The notes beneath the pieces were generated by a model. That model ran no database searches, was not told the DNA's origin, and was given only the letters and a program-made list of their open reading frames with translations. This document shows positions 41,561-50,593 of a stretch of DNA of 64,000 bases, one piece after another. Origin of the DNA: Alphaproteobacteria bacterium (lineage in GTDB: Bacteria > Pseudomonadota > Gammaproteobacteria > JAGOUN01). The DNA lies in the NCBI GenBank assembly GCA_021151585.1, contig JAGKWX010000001.1, positions 1 through 64,000 of the forward strand, written 5' to 3'. Position 1 is the stretch's first letter; each line of letters starts with the position of its first letter. The position numbers and the translations under genes were made by a program.

Positions 41561-42322
41561 TCAAAGCATAATACACTCTAAGCGTTCAGCCCAAGGTTGT
41601 AATAAGCTAACCTCTTCATATTTCGTTAAATCTACCTGTAAAGGGGTCACAGAAACACAACCAGATTTAACAGCAAAATAGTCAGTTCCTTGATCAGCAT
41701 CCTGCATATCACCCGGTAAACCGACCCAATAAACAGGCTGACCACGTGGATTTACCCCCTGTAACATCGGTCTAGAGAGATGACGCGCCCCTAAACGGGT
41801 CATACGCACCCCTTGTATGTCAGAAAATGGCAAATCTGGAACATTAATGTTCAGAATGGATGATTTTGGAATAGGGTTTTCCCTAATATTCTCAACAATA
41901 GAGCGCACAACCCGTGCCGCCGTTTGATAATGACGCAATTGCTCACCGACCAACGAAACCGCAATTGCTGGAAAACCAAGAAAACGCCCTTCCATAGCCG
42001 CAGCCACCGTACCTGAATAAACAACATCATCACTTAAATTCGCGCCCTCATTAATGCCTGAAATCACCATATCCGGCATATCGTCCAATAAACCCGTCAT
42101 GGCAAGATGCACACAATCCGTGGGCGTGCCATTGACGCTGAATTCGCGCTCAGCATGTTTAGTAATATTCAGCGGCCTATCTAAAGTGAGAGAATTACTT
42201 ACGCCACTTCTATTACGATCCGGGGCTACAATAGTGATTTCAGCAATTTCAGATAATTCCTTAGCTAAACAACGTAACCCAGGCGCCAAAAATCCATCAT
42301 CATTGCTCAATAAAATTTTCAT
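41561..42322 (-). CDS. surE: 5'/3'-nucleotidase SurE
   Basis: Metal-dependent (poly)phosphatase/nucleotidase linked to stationary-phase survival. 253 residues. The N-terminus MKILLSNDDGFLAPGLRCL carries the conserved Asp-Asp metal ligands (NDDG). VAPDRNRSGVSNSLTL and VNGTPTDCVHLA follow, then VISGINEGANLSDDVVYSGTVAAAMEG with the metal-binding Asn and active-site loop. The start overlaps the ftsB stop by 4 nt. A 195-nt spacer separates it from rpoS. Confidence 0.96.
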   Translation of the reverse strand: MKILLSNDDGFLAPGLRCLAKELSEIAEITIVAPDRNRSGVSNSLTLDRPLNITKHAEREFSVNGTPTDCVHLAMTGLLDDMPDMVISGINEGANLSDDVVYSGTVAAAMEGRFLGFPAIAVSLVGEQLRHYQTAARVVRSIVENIRENPIPKSSILNINVPDLPFSDIQGVRMTRLGARHLSRPMLQGVNPRGQPVYWVGLPGDMQDADQGTDYFAVKSGCVSVTPLQVDLTKYEEVSLLQPWAERLECIML

Positions 42323-42624
42323 TTATTTTCTCCATTAGATGTTACAGCAATTTCGATATATTCTTCACCCTGCTTGACCATCCCGAGCTCGTCACGGGCA
42401 TGCGTTTCAATCATCTGAGGATCTTTTTTAATTTTCATCACTTCGGTCATTAACTGTTTATTAATAGCCTTTTGTTGGTCCAACAATACCTTCTCTTGCT
42501 TCAATTGTTGTTGTAAACGATGATTTTGAATCATGCCGCCATGTGAAAACCATAACTCATATTGTAATAATAAAAATATGACCATCAAAAGAATGATTAA
42601 AGAATAACGCCGAAGCCATTGCAT
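42319..42624 (-). CDS. ftsB: Cell division protein FtsB
   Basis: Bitopic partner of FtsL in the FtsQLB complex that activates septal synthesis. The ATG at 42624, behind a G-rich ribosome binding site (GGGGGATTTT), gives 101 residues, like E. coli FtsB (103). A longer reading adds ten residues. One transmembrane segment (about 6-22) is followed by a long Gln/Lys/Glu coiled coil (about 30-70), ending with HARDELGMVKQGEEYIEI, the family's best-conserved block. It lies between eno and surE, overlapping surE by 4 nt. Confidence 0.94.
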   Translation of the reverse strand: MQWLRRYSLIILLMVIFLLLQYELWFSHGGMIQNHRLQQQLKQEKVLLDQQKAINKQLMTEVMKIKKDPQMIETHARDELGMVKQGEEYIEIAVTSNGENK

Positions 42625-42686
42625 AAAATCCCCCCACCCACTACGCAATCGCACCCTTTAGTTAAGGGCGCTTTACGTCGTTATTG

Positions 42687-43967
42687 TCATAATAATTTTT
42701 TAAATAAAGTCGCGCCAGGATAAATCGCTGCCGCGCCTAACATCTGTTCAATACGCAATAATTGATTATATTTTGCCACACGATCCGTACGACACAATGA
42801 ACCCGTTTTAATTTGTCTCGCATTCGTTGCTACCGCCAAATCTGCAATAGTTGAATCTTCGGTTTCGCCAGAACGATGCGAAATGATAGTGTTATAATTA
42901 GCTGCTTGTGCTAAGCGAATGGCACGTAAAGTTTCTGTGAGCGTTCCAATTTGGTTGAGCTTAATCAAAACTGCATTTGCCAGACCTGCATCAATCCCTT
43001 GTTGCAAAATTTTGGGATTGGTGACAAATAAATCATCGCCAACCAACTGAATTTTTTTTCCTAAAATATCAGTTATATATTTCCAACCAGCGCTATCATC
43101 TTCGGCCATACCATCTTCGATAGAAATAATTGGATATTGCTTTACTAAATTCGCCAAATAATCTGCAAAGACCTCGCTATCTAATTGCTTATTTTCAGCA
43201 GATAAATGATATTTACCATCTTTATAAAACTCGGTACTAGCAACATCTAACCCCAAGTAAACATCTCTACCTGCTTTATAACCGGCCTGCTCAATCGCCA
43301 TCAAAATCACATCTAAGGCCGCCGCGTTGGATGACAGATTCGGCGCAAAACCACCTTCATCACCAACTGCTGTGTTTAACCCTTGTTTTTTTAAAACACT
43401 TTTTAAAGTATGAAAAATTTCAACGCCACAACGCAAACTTTCTGCAAATGTTGGCAAACCTACTGGGAGGATCATGAATTCTTGAATATCAACATTATTA
43501 TCGGCATGCGCTCCACCATTAATAATATTCATCATCGGCACGGGCAAAGTAACAGCCGCATCACCGCCTAAATAACGGAAAAGTGGCAATGATTGTTCGC
43601 TAGCGCTGGCTTTTGCAGCAGCAAGAGACACAGCTAAGATTGCATTTGCGCCTAAATTAGCCTTATTTTCCGTACCGTCTAACTCAATCAGTGTTTCATC
43701 CAGTTGCTGTTGGTTATCAACAGCCATACCTTTAAGTTTAGCGGCAATTTTACCATTAACGGCCGCAACCGCTGTACGCACACCCTTGCCACAATAACGA
43801 GCATCTTGATCGCGTAATTCAATAGCTTCTTTGGACCCGGTAGATGCGCCGGAAGGTACTATTGCTCGGGCAGAGACGCCGTTATCCAAAACAACCTCAG
43901 CTTCAACCGTTGGATTGCCACGAGAATCTAATACTTCAAGTGCACGAATGTGTGCAATAACTGACAT
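42687..43967 (-). CDS. eno: Enolase
   Basis: Converts 2-phosphoglycerate to phosphoenolpyruvate in glycolysis/gluconeogenesis. The ATG at 43967 (MSVIAHIRALEVLDSRGNPT) with GGAGA upstream gives 426 residues; an upstream ATG adds 11. The substrate loop SGASTGSKEAIELRD, the metal ligands in GLDVASTEF, SIEDGMAEDD and VGDDLFVTN, the catalytic lysine in LIKLNQIGTLTE, and SHRSGETEDSTIADLAV are all present. The eno-ftsB order is ancestral for gammaproteobacteria. Confidence 0.97.
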   Translation of the reverse strand: MSVIAHIRALEVLDSRGNPTVEAEVVLDNGVSARAIVPSGASTGSKEAIELRDQDARYCGKGVRTAVAAVNGKIAAKLKGMAVDNQQQLDETLIELDGTENKANLGANAILAVSLAAAKASASEQSLPLFRYLGGDAAVTLPVPMMNIINGGAHADNNVDIQEFMILPVGLPTFAESLRCGVEIFHTLKSVLKKQGLNTAVGDEGGFAPNLSSNAAALDVILMAIEQAGYKAGRDVYLGLDVASTEFYKDGKYHLSAENKQLDSEVFADYLANLVKQYPIISIEDGMAEDDSAGWKYITDILGKKIQLVGDDLFVTNPKILQQGIDAGLANAVLIKLNQIGTLTETLRAIRLAQAANYNTIISHRSGETEDSTIADLAVATNARQIKTGSLCRTDRVAKYNQLLRIEQMLGAAAIYPGATLFKKLL

Positions 43968-44007
43968 TGCTATCTCCAGAATCTTAAAAAGTCTAAACAT
44001 AACAAAA

Positions 44008-44703
44008 TTAAAACATAAAATCAGCTAAATATTGACGCACAAAATGCAAAGTAATTTTTCGCTTTTCTTGCAAGGATAACGCATCTAAGCGATCTAACAA
44101 TAGAAACTGCGTACCGAAATCGCGGGGATAATGGCTTAATAAATACTTAGTTACCTCAAGCGTTAACTCAAAGCCTCGTCGTTTTGCACTAGATTGCAAC
44201 ACATCAATTTTCGCCTGATCCGTCAAAGGCGACAATTTATAGATACCACCCCAAGAAAGACGCGACACAAGATCTTGCAAATGAAAGCCGGCATCATTTA
44301 CAGCATGGTGTGCACCTACAACTAAACACCCGCTGACTTCTCGTGATCGATTAAAAAGATGAAACAAAGCCTCTTCCCATTCTTGATCACCAGCAACAAG
44401 ATCGACATCGTCCAAGCAAATAACTGACACTTCTTCAGCTCCATTAAGCAGAGATGCGCCAAAAGTTTTCAATTCTTTTAGGGGTAAATAAATATGAGAT
44501 ATGGCCTCTCGCTGAGCTTCATGACAAACCGCCTGAAGAAGATGACTAACACCCTCACCAGGCTGCGCCCATAAATAACAACCGTGCTCACCATGCCCCA
44601 AACTAATCTTCTTCAATACATCAACAACAACGCCATTTGAGGACGCAATAAAGTTCTCAAAAGTAGCATCGGAATGTAATTTTAAATCAAACGCTAGCTG
44701 CAT
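44008..44703 (-). CDS. hda: DnaA regulatory inactivator Hda
   Basis: AAA+ DnaA paralogue that, bound to the sliding clamp, promotes ATP hydrolysis by DnaA and limits re-initiation. The ATG at 44703 gives 231 residues and begins MQLAFDLKLHSDATFENF, with QLAFDL as the N-terminal clamp-binding motif. The P-loop is weakened (WAQPGEGVSHLLQA), as usual for Hda. VICLDDVDLVAGDQEWEEALFHLFN is the Walker B/sensor region, followed by LVSRLSWGGIYKL with the arginine finger. It overlaps the perM 3' end by 17 nt, the conserved perM-hda arrangement. Confidence 0.93.
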   Translation of the reverse strand: MQLAFDLKLHSDATFENFIASSNGVVVDVLKKISLGHGEHGCYLWAQPGEGVSHLLQAVCHEAQREAISHIYLPLKELKTFGASLLNGAEEVSVICLDDVDLVAGDQEWEEALFHLFNRSREVSGCLVVGAHHAVNDAGFHLQDLVSRLSWGGIYKLSPLTDQAKIDVLQSSAKRRGFELTLEVTKYLLSHYPRDFGTQFLLLDRLDALSLQEKRKITLHFVRQYLADFMF

Positions 44704-45733
44704 GCTTAGTCTCATTTACAATCATATGCTTCAAAATGACAAGAATAATTGCCGCGACAGGCAAAGCCAATAACACACCTAAAAATCCAAACAATAAACC
44801 ACCTGTTAAAACCGCAAAAATCACCGCTACAGGATGCAAACCAATCTTGTCCCCAACCAGTAACGGGGTTAAAACCATACTTTCAGAAACCTGGCCAACC
44901 GCATACACCCCCCAAACATAAGTAACATGTATTAAGGAGTGGGTTTCTAAATACATCGCAAGACTGGCAACAATAATGCCGACCGTAAAGCCCAAATACG
45001 GTACGACAGCAAGAATACCACAAAATAAGCCGACAAAAATCGCCATCTGCAAACCTATCAACCACAAACCAGCAGAATAAATGATAGCAAGCCCAAACAT
45101 CACTAATAATTGCCCACGAAAAAATGCACCAATTACTTCATCAGATTCTTTCGCCATAGCAGACACATGCCCCCTAATCGACAAGGGTAATATCGATTGA
45201 ATATTCTTCATAATTTTTGGCCAATCACGCATTAAATAAAAAGCCACCACGGGCACTAAAATGAGATTGATCATAAATTCAATCATAGCAAAAGTAGAAT
45301 GAGTAATAGCTTTGATCATTATTGAAGCGATGCTGCTGATTTTTTGCGAATGCTCGGCCAATTGTCTTTTAACGTTAGTAACATTTAAATAAGTATTAAT
45401 TTGTTCATGCTTATCCACCCAATAAAATATTTTTAGTTGTAACCATGTCAATATTTGCGGAATTTTTAGCATAGCCAGGCTCATTTGCTCTTGCAGTATA
45501 GGCAGCATTAATATCAGCACGGCAGCCAAAATAACAAGCACAAATAAAAAAACTATTGCCACCGCCAAAATACGTGGCAGGCGCTTTGTATGCAAATAAG
45601 TGACTAAAGGATTACCTAAATACGCCAGCAAAGCTCCCAAAAAAAACGGAGTAGTGATCGGAGATAAGCAGTAAAGCACAAAAACAAACAAAGCTATAAA
45701 AAAAGTTATTCGCAATAAACGACTGTTAGACAT
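44687..45733 (-). CDS. perM: PerM/AI-2E family permease
   Basis: 348-residue polytopic membrane protein of the AI-2E (UPF0118) family, with about seven to eight transmembrane segments. It begins with a characteristic FVLYCLSPITTPFFLGALLAYL pair and a soluble middle part (about 80-140). The C-terminal half has FWxGxL-like FFRGQLLVMFGLAIIYSAGLW and the closing LLVGDKIGLHPVAVIFAVLTGGLLFGFLGVLLALPVAAI block. The transported substrate is not settled in this family. The ATG follows AAAGGAAA. It is followed by hda and preceded by a DUF2066 gene. Confidence 0.9.
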   Translation of the reverse strand: MSNSRLLRITFFIALFVFVLYCLSPITTPFFLGALLAYLGNPLVTYLHTKRLPRILAVAIVFLFVLVILAAVLILMLPILQEQMSLAMLKIPQILTWLQLKIFYWVDKHEQINTYLNVTNVKRQLAEHSQKISSIASIMIKAITHSTFAMIEFMINLILVPVVAFYLMRDWPKIMKNIQSILPLSIRGHVSAMAKESDEVIGAFFRGQLLVMFGLAIIYSAGLWLIGLQMAIFVGLFCGILAVVPYLGFTVGIIVASLAMYLETHSLIHVTYVWGVYAVGQVSESMVLTPLLVGDKIGLHPVAVIFAVLTGGLLFGFLGVLLALPVAAIILVILKHMIVNETKHAASV

Positions 45734-45743
45734 ACTATTTCCT

Positions 45744-46346
45744 TTATTCTATCCATTCAAAGGACAGTAACGATTGATTTTCCTTATCCGTATTTTCAGC
45801 AGACAAATGCTGACCAAAATGCAGGGCTTGAATAAACTGATACTTATCACCTTCAAATGCCACCACGAGCTCTACTTTATCATTAAACACCTGCCGAATA
45901 AAAACAGATTGTAGACTAGGAACATGGGTTAAATAAGCTTCTACTGCCTGCAGATTTGATGCGGAATGAATACCATTCACCTCTATAACAAAATTTTGCA
46001 CGGGCACAGCGTGTTGTTGGGGTAAAAAATCCTGCAATGCGTGACGATCAAAATGCACAGCCATCTGTAAAACATCAGTTGACTCCGGGTCAGTAATATA
46101 TGAAAAACTTTCAACATATTGCTCTGGATGCTCTAAGGGCACCGTGAAATCAATGAGATGGTCAGAGGATAAATTTTCATTAAAACGATTGGCGAGCAGC
46201 TGAAGAGCGGCGCCAAAACCCATCATACGCTGTTGCTCAGATTGATTTGCGACAGGCACAACGACACTCAACGCATCACTAGCACCTGCAAACGCAGGTA
46301 ACACAAAACAAAAAATCAACAGTATATTTCTGAATAAGGTAAACAT
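45744..46346 (-). CDS. DUF2066 family exported protein
   Basis: 200 residues from the ATG at 46346, which starts a good signal peptide (MFTLFRNILLIFCFVLPAFAGAS); a longer reading adds 25 unconserved residues. The mature part shows the DUF2066 pattern: LSVVVPVANQSEQQRMMGFGAALQLLANRF, then YVESFSYITDP and LQMAVHFDRHALQDFL. No function is established for the family. It sits 10 nt upstream of perM, as in many gammaproteobacteria, giving a DUF2066-perM-hda operon, and is divergent from ihfB. Confidence 0.8.
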   Translation of the reverse strand: MFTLFRNILLIFCFVLPAFAGASDALSVVVPVANQSEQQRMMGFGAALQLLANRFNENLSSDHLIDFTVPLEHPEQYVESFSYITDPESTDVLQMAVHFDRHALQDFLPQQHAVPVQNFVIEVNGIHSASNLQAVEAYLTHVPSLQSVFIRQVFNDKVELVVAFEGDKYQFIQALHFGQHLSAENTDKENQSLLSFEWIE

Positions 46347-46433
46347 GCTATTGCATACGCCTAAAATTTTAGTATATATTAAAAAGTATAACATATTGTT
46401 TTGTATGGAAAAAATAGTCAAGGAAGCATTACT

Positions 46434-46757
46434 ATGATCATTAGATCTCAGCTAATCAATATCCTCAGCGAGAAGATAACACAACTTTCTGAAAGAGACG
46501 TTGCTCATGGCGTCACACATATTGTTGATAAAATATCTGCCGCTTTAATACAAAAAAAACGTGTTGAAATTCGCGGCTTTGGCGCTTTTTCTCTGCATTT
46601 TCGTGCGCCGCGCTTAGCTCATAACCCAAAAACTGGTAAGAAATTACACACTCAACCAAAGCATGCCGTTCACTTCAGACCGGGAAAAGAATTGCGCGAT
46701 AGAATTAATGCCACCTATGGACAAACCATTTTCCGCGAAGAAAAAGAAGAAATCTAA
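46434..46757 (+). CDS. ihfB: Integration host factor subunit beta
   Basis: DNA-bending nucleoid protein of the HU/IHF family. The ATG at 46434 with AAGGAAG upstream gives 107 residues. RSQLINILSEK opens the helical dimer domain. VEIRGFGAFSLHFRAPRLAHNPKTGKK is the beta-ribbon with the intercalating proline, and VHFRPGKELRDRIN closes it, all closest to IHF-beta rather than HU. The tail is about ten residues longer than in E. coli and charged (FREEKEEI). It is monocistronic. Confidence 0.93.
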   Translation: MIIRSQLINILSEKITQLSERDVAHGVTHIVDKISAALIQKKRVEIRGFGAFSLHFRAPRLAHNPKTGKKLHTQPKHAVHFRPGKELRDRINATYGQTIFREEKEEI

Positions 46758-46880
46758 CCAACTGCTTATTAATACAGCGGCCTAACTTGTTGTTGCCATA
46801 TGTCAGTTCATCATGGGAGTAAGCCCGGGTTTGTGTCAACAAAATTAAGATCTTCCCGTGAAGCACATAAAAAAACAAGC

Positions 46881-47465
46881 TTACTTTGTTTCACCACCTG
46901 CAACTTTAGGCAAAGTCACGCCCATCTGCCCCTGGTACTTACCACCACGATCTTTATAAGACACCTCGCATGGCTCATTGCCCAAAAGAAATAGCATTTG
47001 CGCCACGCCTTCATTAGCATAAATTTTTGCTGGCAACGTCGTAGTATTTGAAAATTCTAAAGTCACTTGCCCTTCCCATTCAGGCTCCAACGGCGTAACA
47101 TTGACAATAATGCCACAACGCGCATAAGTCGACTTACCTAAACATACAACTAACACATCTCGTGGAATCCGAAAATATTCAACCGTACGAGCCAGCGCAA
47201 AAGAATTTGGCGGAATAATACAAACATCAGAATGTACATCAACAAAACTATCGGATGTAAAATTTTTAGGATCCACAATCGCGGAATTAATATTGGTAAA
47301 TACTTTGAATTCAGGTGCGCAACGCACATCATAGCCATAGCTAGATACGCCATAAGAAACGATCTTGTTGCCATCGCGCTGCCTTACCTGCTGAGGTTCA
47401 AATGGCTCAATCATGCCATGTTCACGCGCCATTTTTGTGATCCATTTATCCGATAAAATTGCCAT
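46881..47465 (-). CDS. dcd: dCTP deaminase
   Basis: Deaminates dCTP to dUTP for thymidylate synthesis. 194 residues, as in E. coli Dcd. Landmarks: MAILSDKWITKMA, SYGVSSYGYDVRCAPEFKVFTN, FALARTVEYFRIPRDV, GKSTYARCGIIVNVTPLEPEWEGQVTLEFSNTT with the catalytic glutamate, and the C-terminal nucleotide clamp GKYQGQMGVTLPK. The ATG follows GAGGAAAAATT. It converges on ihfB without a clear terminator between them. Confidence 0.96.
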   Translation of the reverse strand: MAILSDKWITKMAREHGMIEPFEPQQVRQRDGNKIVSYGVSSYGYDVRCAPEFKVFTNINSAIVDPKNFTSDSFVDVHSDVCIIPPNSFALARTVEYFRIPRDVLVVCLGKSTYARCGIIVNVTPLEPEWEGQVTLEFSNTTTLPAKIYANEGVAQMLFLLGNEPCEVSYKDRGGKYQGQMGVTLPKVAGGETK

Positions 47466-47532
47466 AATTTTTCCTCATTTAATATATTCAACTAGGCATA
47501 AAATATGCTTGCGACATAGCCTACTATCGTAT

Positions 47533-48354
47533 TTACACTTCAATCTCAGGGAAAATACGCGAACTTGTCTCTTCTTGCAAGCCCGATTTTTCTATCACTT
47601 TACGAGCGATGTCAAAAAAGCATTCGCGATATATGCCACCTTGGCCCTGAACAACAATAGGCACCCCCTGATCTGACTGCTCACGCACTTGCCTCGCTAA
47701 CGGAATTTTACCCAGTATGGAAACGCCATATTCTTGCGCTAGTTGCGCAGCGCCGTCACCGCCAAAAATATCACTCGCATGACCACAGTTCTCACAAACA
47801 TGAGTACTCATATTTTCAATGACACCCAAAACAGAAATGTTGACTTTATTAAACATTTCAACAGCTTTTCGCGCATCAATTAACGCAACATCTTGCGGGG
47901 TCGTCACAATGACAGCGCCAGCCACTGGGATTCTTTGCGCCATGGTCAACTGAATATCACCAGTCCCTGGCGGTAAATCAATGATTAAATAATCTAACTC
48001 ACCCCACCGAGTGTCTCGCAGCATTTGTTGTAACGCACCACTGACCATGGGGCCACGCCAAATCGCAGGCTGCTTAGCTTCAGGCATTAAATAAGCAATG
48101 GACATAGATGCAATACCATATTTCATCACTGGATTAACGCTCTTGCCATCATCACTTTCTGCGCGAACATCTCGAGCACCAAGCAACAAAGCTTGACTCG
48201 GACCATAGATATCAGCATCAAGTAACCCTACTTTTTTACCCAAACCATGTAATGCCACAGCTACATTAACTGCAACCGTAGATTTGCCAACGCCACCTTT
48301 ACCTGAAGCGATCGCTATTATTTGCTTAATAGAGTCGAGTTTTATTTTTTCCAT
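47533..48354 (-). CDS. mrp: Mrp/ApbC iron-sulfur cluster carrier ATPase
   Basis: P-loop ATPase of the Mrp/NBP35 family that transfers Fe-S clusters to apo-proteins. The ATG at 48354 gives 273 residues, starting MEKIKLDSIKQIIAIAS. Deviant Walker A GKGGVGKST is at 18-26, and DADIYGPSQ, LIIDLPPGTGD and TTPQDVALIDARKA follow. The CENC pair in THVCENCGH can hold the bridging cluster. The N-terminal MIP18-like domain of E. coli Mrp (369 residues) is absent. An open frame extends 56 codons further upstream but carries no conserved sequence and overlaps the metG promoter area. It is divergent from metG. Confidence 0.93.
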   Translation of the reverse strand: MEKIKLDSIKQIIAIASGKGGVGKSTVAVNVAVALHGLGKKVGLLDADIYGPSQALLLGARDVRAESDDGKSVNPVMKYGIASMSIAYLMPEAKQPAIWRGPMVSGALQQMLRDTRWGELDYLIIDLPPGTGDIQLTMAQRIPVAGAVIVTTPQDVALIDARKAVEMFNKVNISVLGVIENMSTHVCENCGHASDIFGGDGAAQLAQEYGVSILGKIPLARQVREQSDQGVPIVVQGQGGIYRECFFDIARKVIEKSGLQEETSSRIFPEIEV

Positions 48355-48547
48355 TGTCTTACCAATACCCACAGCGTTTGATATGTAGGTGTTAATATCC
48401 AGGATAATCGGCAAGATTGCAAGAATGGTTACTGAGAAAAATGCTGCAAGAGTACATACTATGTCGAGCTTTTCACAAAGAGACATCGTTGCATAATCTG
48501 AATTAATCGCCAATATAAACACCTAGATTCCGAATGCTATGGCTATA

Positions 48548-48556
48548 TGTTATACT
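48548..48556 (+). promoter_or_regulatory. Extended -10 promoter of metG
   Basis: TGTTATACT, with hexamer TATACT at 48551-48556, lies 29 nt before the metG ATG. A TG extension partly compensates for the poor -35 (TTCCGA-like at 17-bp spacing). Confidence 0.45.
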
Positions 48557-48584
48557 TCGCGAAATTCGTTACGGAAATAACATT

Positions 48585-50237
48585 ATGTCAATAAGAAACA
48601 TCCTCGTGACCTGCGCACTGCCCTACGCCAATGGCCATATTCATTTGGGACATCTATTAGAACATATCCAGGCAGATATCTGGGTACGATTTCAGAAAAT
48701 GCAGGGCCATAATATTCATTTTATTTGCGGCGATGATTGCCATGGCACACCGATTATGCTCAGAGCAGAAAAAGAAGGAATATCATCGGAAGAGCTAGTA
48801 GAAAACATGAAAAAAGCGCATAAAAACGATTTTGATCGCTTTTTAATTGATTTCGATCACTATAGCTCAACGCATACACCGGAAGGTAAAAAACTTGTGC
48901 AAGATATTTATCGCAAACTGCGTGGTAATGGCGATATTGAGATTAAAACTATTCAACAAGCATTCGACACGGTAAAAAACATGTTTTTACCCGATCGATT
49001 CATCAAAGGAACTTGTCCACGTTGCAACACAGCAGATCAATACGGCGACAGCTGCGAAGCTTGTGGCGCAACATACTCACCGACGGAATTGAAAAATCCC
49101 GTTTCCGCAGTCACTGGAACAACGCCTATAGAAAAAGAATCTGACCACTATTTTTTCACACTTGGCAAGTATGAGAAATTTTTACGCGAGTGGACAACAA
49201 GTGGTCGATTACAATCACAAGTAACAAACAAATTGAATGAATGGTTTGATGCTGGCTTAAAAGACTGGGACATTTCTCGCGACGCACCTTATTTTGGATT
49301 TGACATCCCAGATGCACCAGGTAAATTTTTCTACGTATGGCTTGATGCGCCCATAGGCTACCTATCGATCTTCAAAGAACTGTGCGAAAAACAACAAATC
49401 GATTTCGATTCGTTTTGGCATCAAGATAGCGAGGCCGAAGTGCACCACTTTATTGGTAAAGATATTATTTATTTCCACGCACTTTTTTGGCCAGCATTAT
49501 TACACGGCGCAAATTACCGAACACCCACTTCAATTTTTGCGCATAGCTTTTTAACCATAGATAAACAAAAAATGTCTAAATCACGCGGCACATTTATTCA
49601 AGCAACAACTTTTGCTGAATATATCAACCCAGAATATCTTCGCTATTACTTCGCGGCAAAATTATCCAGCAAAATTGAAGATATAGACCTAAACCTGGAA
49701 GATTTTGTTTTTCGCATTAACTCTGATCTGATTGGAAAATTTGTCAATATCGCTAGCCGCTCTGCGGGCTTTATTCATAAAAAATTTGAAGGGAAATTAG
49801 CAAGCCGTTTCGGCAATAGCGATCTTTATCAGCAATTTATCGCAGAAGCAGACCACATTAATGCATATTATGAAAATCGGGATTATCATCAAGCTATTCG
49901 TCTGATTATGGCGTTAGCTGACAAAGCCAATCAATTTGTTGATGAAAATAAGCCATGGCAACTCGCTAAAGAAGAAGGCAAAGAAACGGAAACACACCAA
50001 GTATGCAGTTTAGCTATCAATCTATTCTATGTTTTGATGACTTACTTAAAACCCGTCTTGCCCGAAACCGCGAACAAAGCAGAACAATTCTTAAATTGCG
50101 CGCCACTCAGCTGGCAAAGTTTGCAAACACCTTTGTTGGATCATGCGATTCAAGAATTTAAGCCATTATTAACACGAATAGACCCCAAACAAATCGAGGC
50201 ATTAATTGAACAGACCAAGCAGGATGTAAGCGCATGA
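48585..50237 (+). CDS. metG: Methionyl-tRNA synthetase, without C-terminal dimerisation domain
   Basis: Charges initiator and elongator tRNA-Met. The ATG at 48585 gives 550 residues and opens MSIRNILVTCALPYANG; a longer frame adds 17 non-conserved residues. HLGH (20-23) is the HIGH motif. The zinc knuckle is CPRCN...CEACG. KMSKS stands in KMSKSRGTFI. The anticodon-binding helical domain runs to about residue 545 and ends at IEALIEQTKQDVSA. The ~110-residue Trbp111-like C-terminal domain of the 677-residue E. coli enzyme is missing, and the metG stop overlaps the start of the following ferredoxin gene by 4 nt. Shorter monomeric MetRS forms are known. Confidence 0.95.
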   Translation: MSIRNILVTCALPYANGHIHLGHLLEHIQADIWVRFQKMQGHNIHFICGDDCHGTPIMLRAEKEGISSEELVENMKKAHKNDFDRFLIDFDHYSSTHTPEGKKLVQDIYRKLRGNGDIEIKTIQQAFDTVKNMFLPDRFIKGTCPRCNTADQYGDSCEACGATYSPTELKNPVSAVTGTTPIEKESDHYFFTLGKYEKFLREWTTSGRLQSQVTNKLNEWFDAGLKDWDISRDAPYFGFDIPDAPGKFFYVWLDAPIGYLSIFKELCEKQQIDFDSFWHQDSEAEVHHFIGKDIIYFHALFWPALLHGANYRTPTSIFAHSFLTIDKQKMSKSRGTFIQATTFAEYINPEYLRYYFAAKLSSKIEDIDLNLEDFVFRINSDLIGKFVNIASRSAGFIHKKFEGKLASRFGNSDLYQQFIAEADHINAYYENRDYHQAIRLIMALADKANQFVDENKPWQLAKEEGKETETHQVCSLAINLFYVLMTYLKPVLPETANKAEQFLNCAPLSWQSLQTPLLDHAIQEFKPLLTRIDPKQIEALIEQTKQDVSA

Positions 50238-50593
50238 GATCCATCATCGCAAAAATTCGTGAACAAGAATGCATAGGTTGCACCAAATGCATTCAAGCCT
50301 GCCCCGTTGACGCGATTATTGGCGCATCAAAACATATGCACACTGTCATTGAAAGTGAATGTATTGGGTGTGAATTATGCGTTAAACCTTGCCCTGTCGA
50401 TTGTATTGATTTAATTGAATACGACACATATGATGGACTTGAAGGACAGTTGCTAGAATATTATAAATCTGAGCGAGCTAGTCACACCAAAGCACGCTTT
50501 CGCGCCCGTAATCAACGCTTAACTGAAGAAGAAAATAACAAACAAGAGCGGTATGCAAAAATGAAGCAACTGTTGTTAAAAGGCAAAGAATGA
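50234..50593 (+). CDS. RnfB-like two-cluster [4Fe-4S] ferredoxin
   Basis: 119 residues. Two CxxCxxCxxxCP motifs (CIGCTKCIQACP at about 13-24 and CIGCELCVKPCP at about 43-54) match the ferredoxin part of RnfB closely (ACPVDAIIGASKHMHTV). The N-terminal membrane helix and the extra CCI-type motif of full RnfB are missing, as are other rnf genes here. A basic, Arg/Lys/Gln-rich C-terminal tail (about 75-119) is unlike RnfB. It sits between metG (4-nt overlap) and nth (4-nt overlap), so an electron donor role for an Fe-S protein is possible but unproven. Confidence 0.85.
   Translation: MRSIIAKIREQECIGCTKCIQACPVDAIIGASKHMHTVIESECIGCELCVKPCPVDCIDLIEYDTYDGLEGQLLEYYKSERASHTKARFRARNQRLTEEENNKQERYAKMKQLLLKGKE

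Noticed and set aside
41376..41576. 66-codon minus-strand frame between surE and rpoS as a gene
   Set aside because: It has a GTG start inside surE without a ribosome binding site and no known similarity; kept only as a finding about the junction.
48355..48522. 56-codon N-terminal extension of mrp with hydrophobic residues, resembling a membrane helix
   Set aside because: Mrp proteins are cytoplasmic; the conserved protein starts at MEKIK and the extension overlaps the divergent regulatory region of metG.
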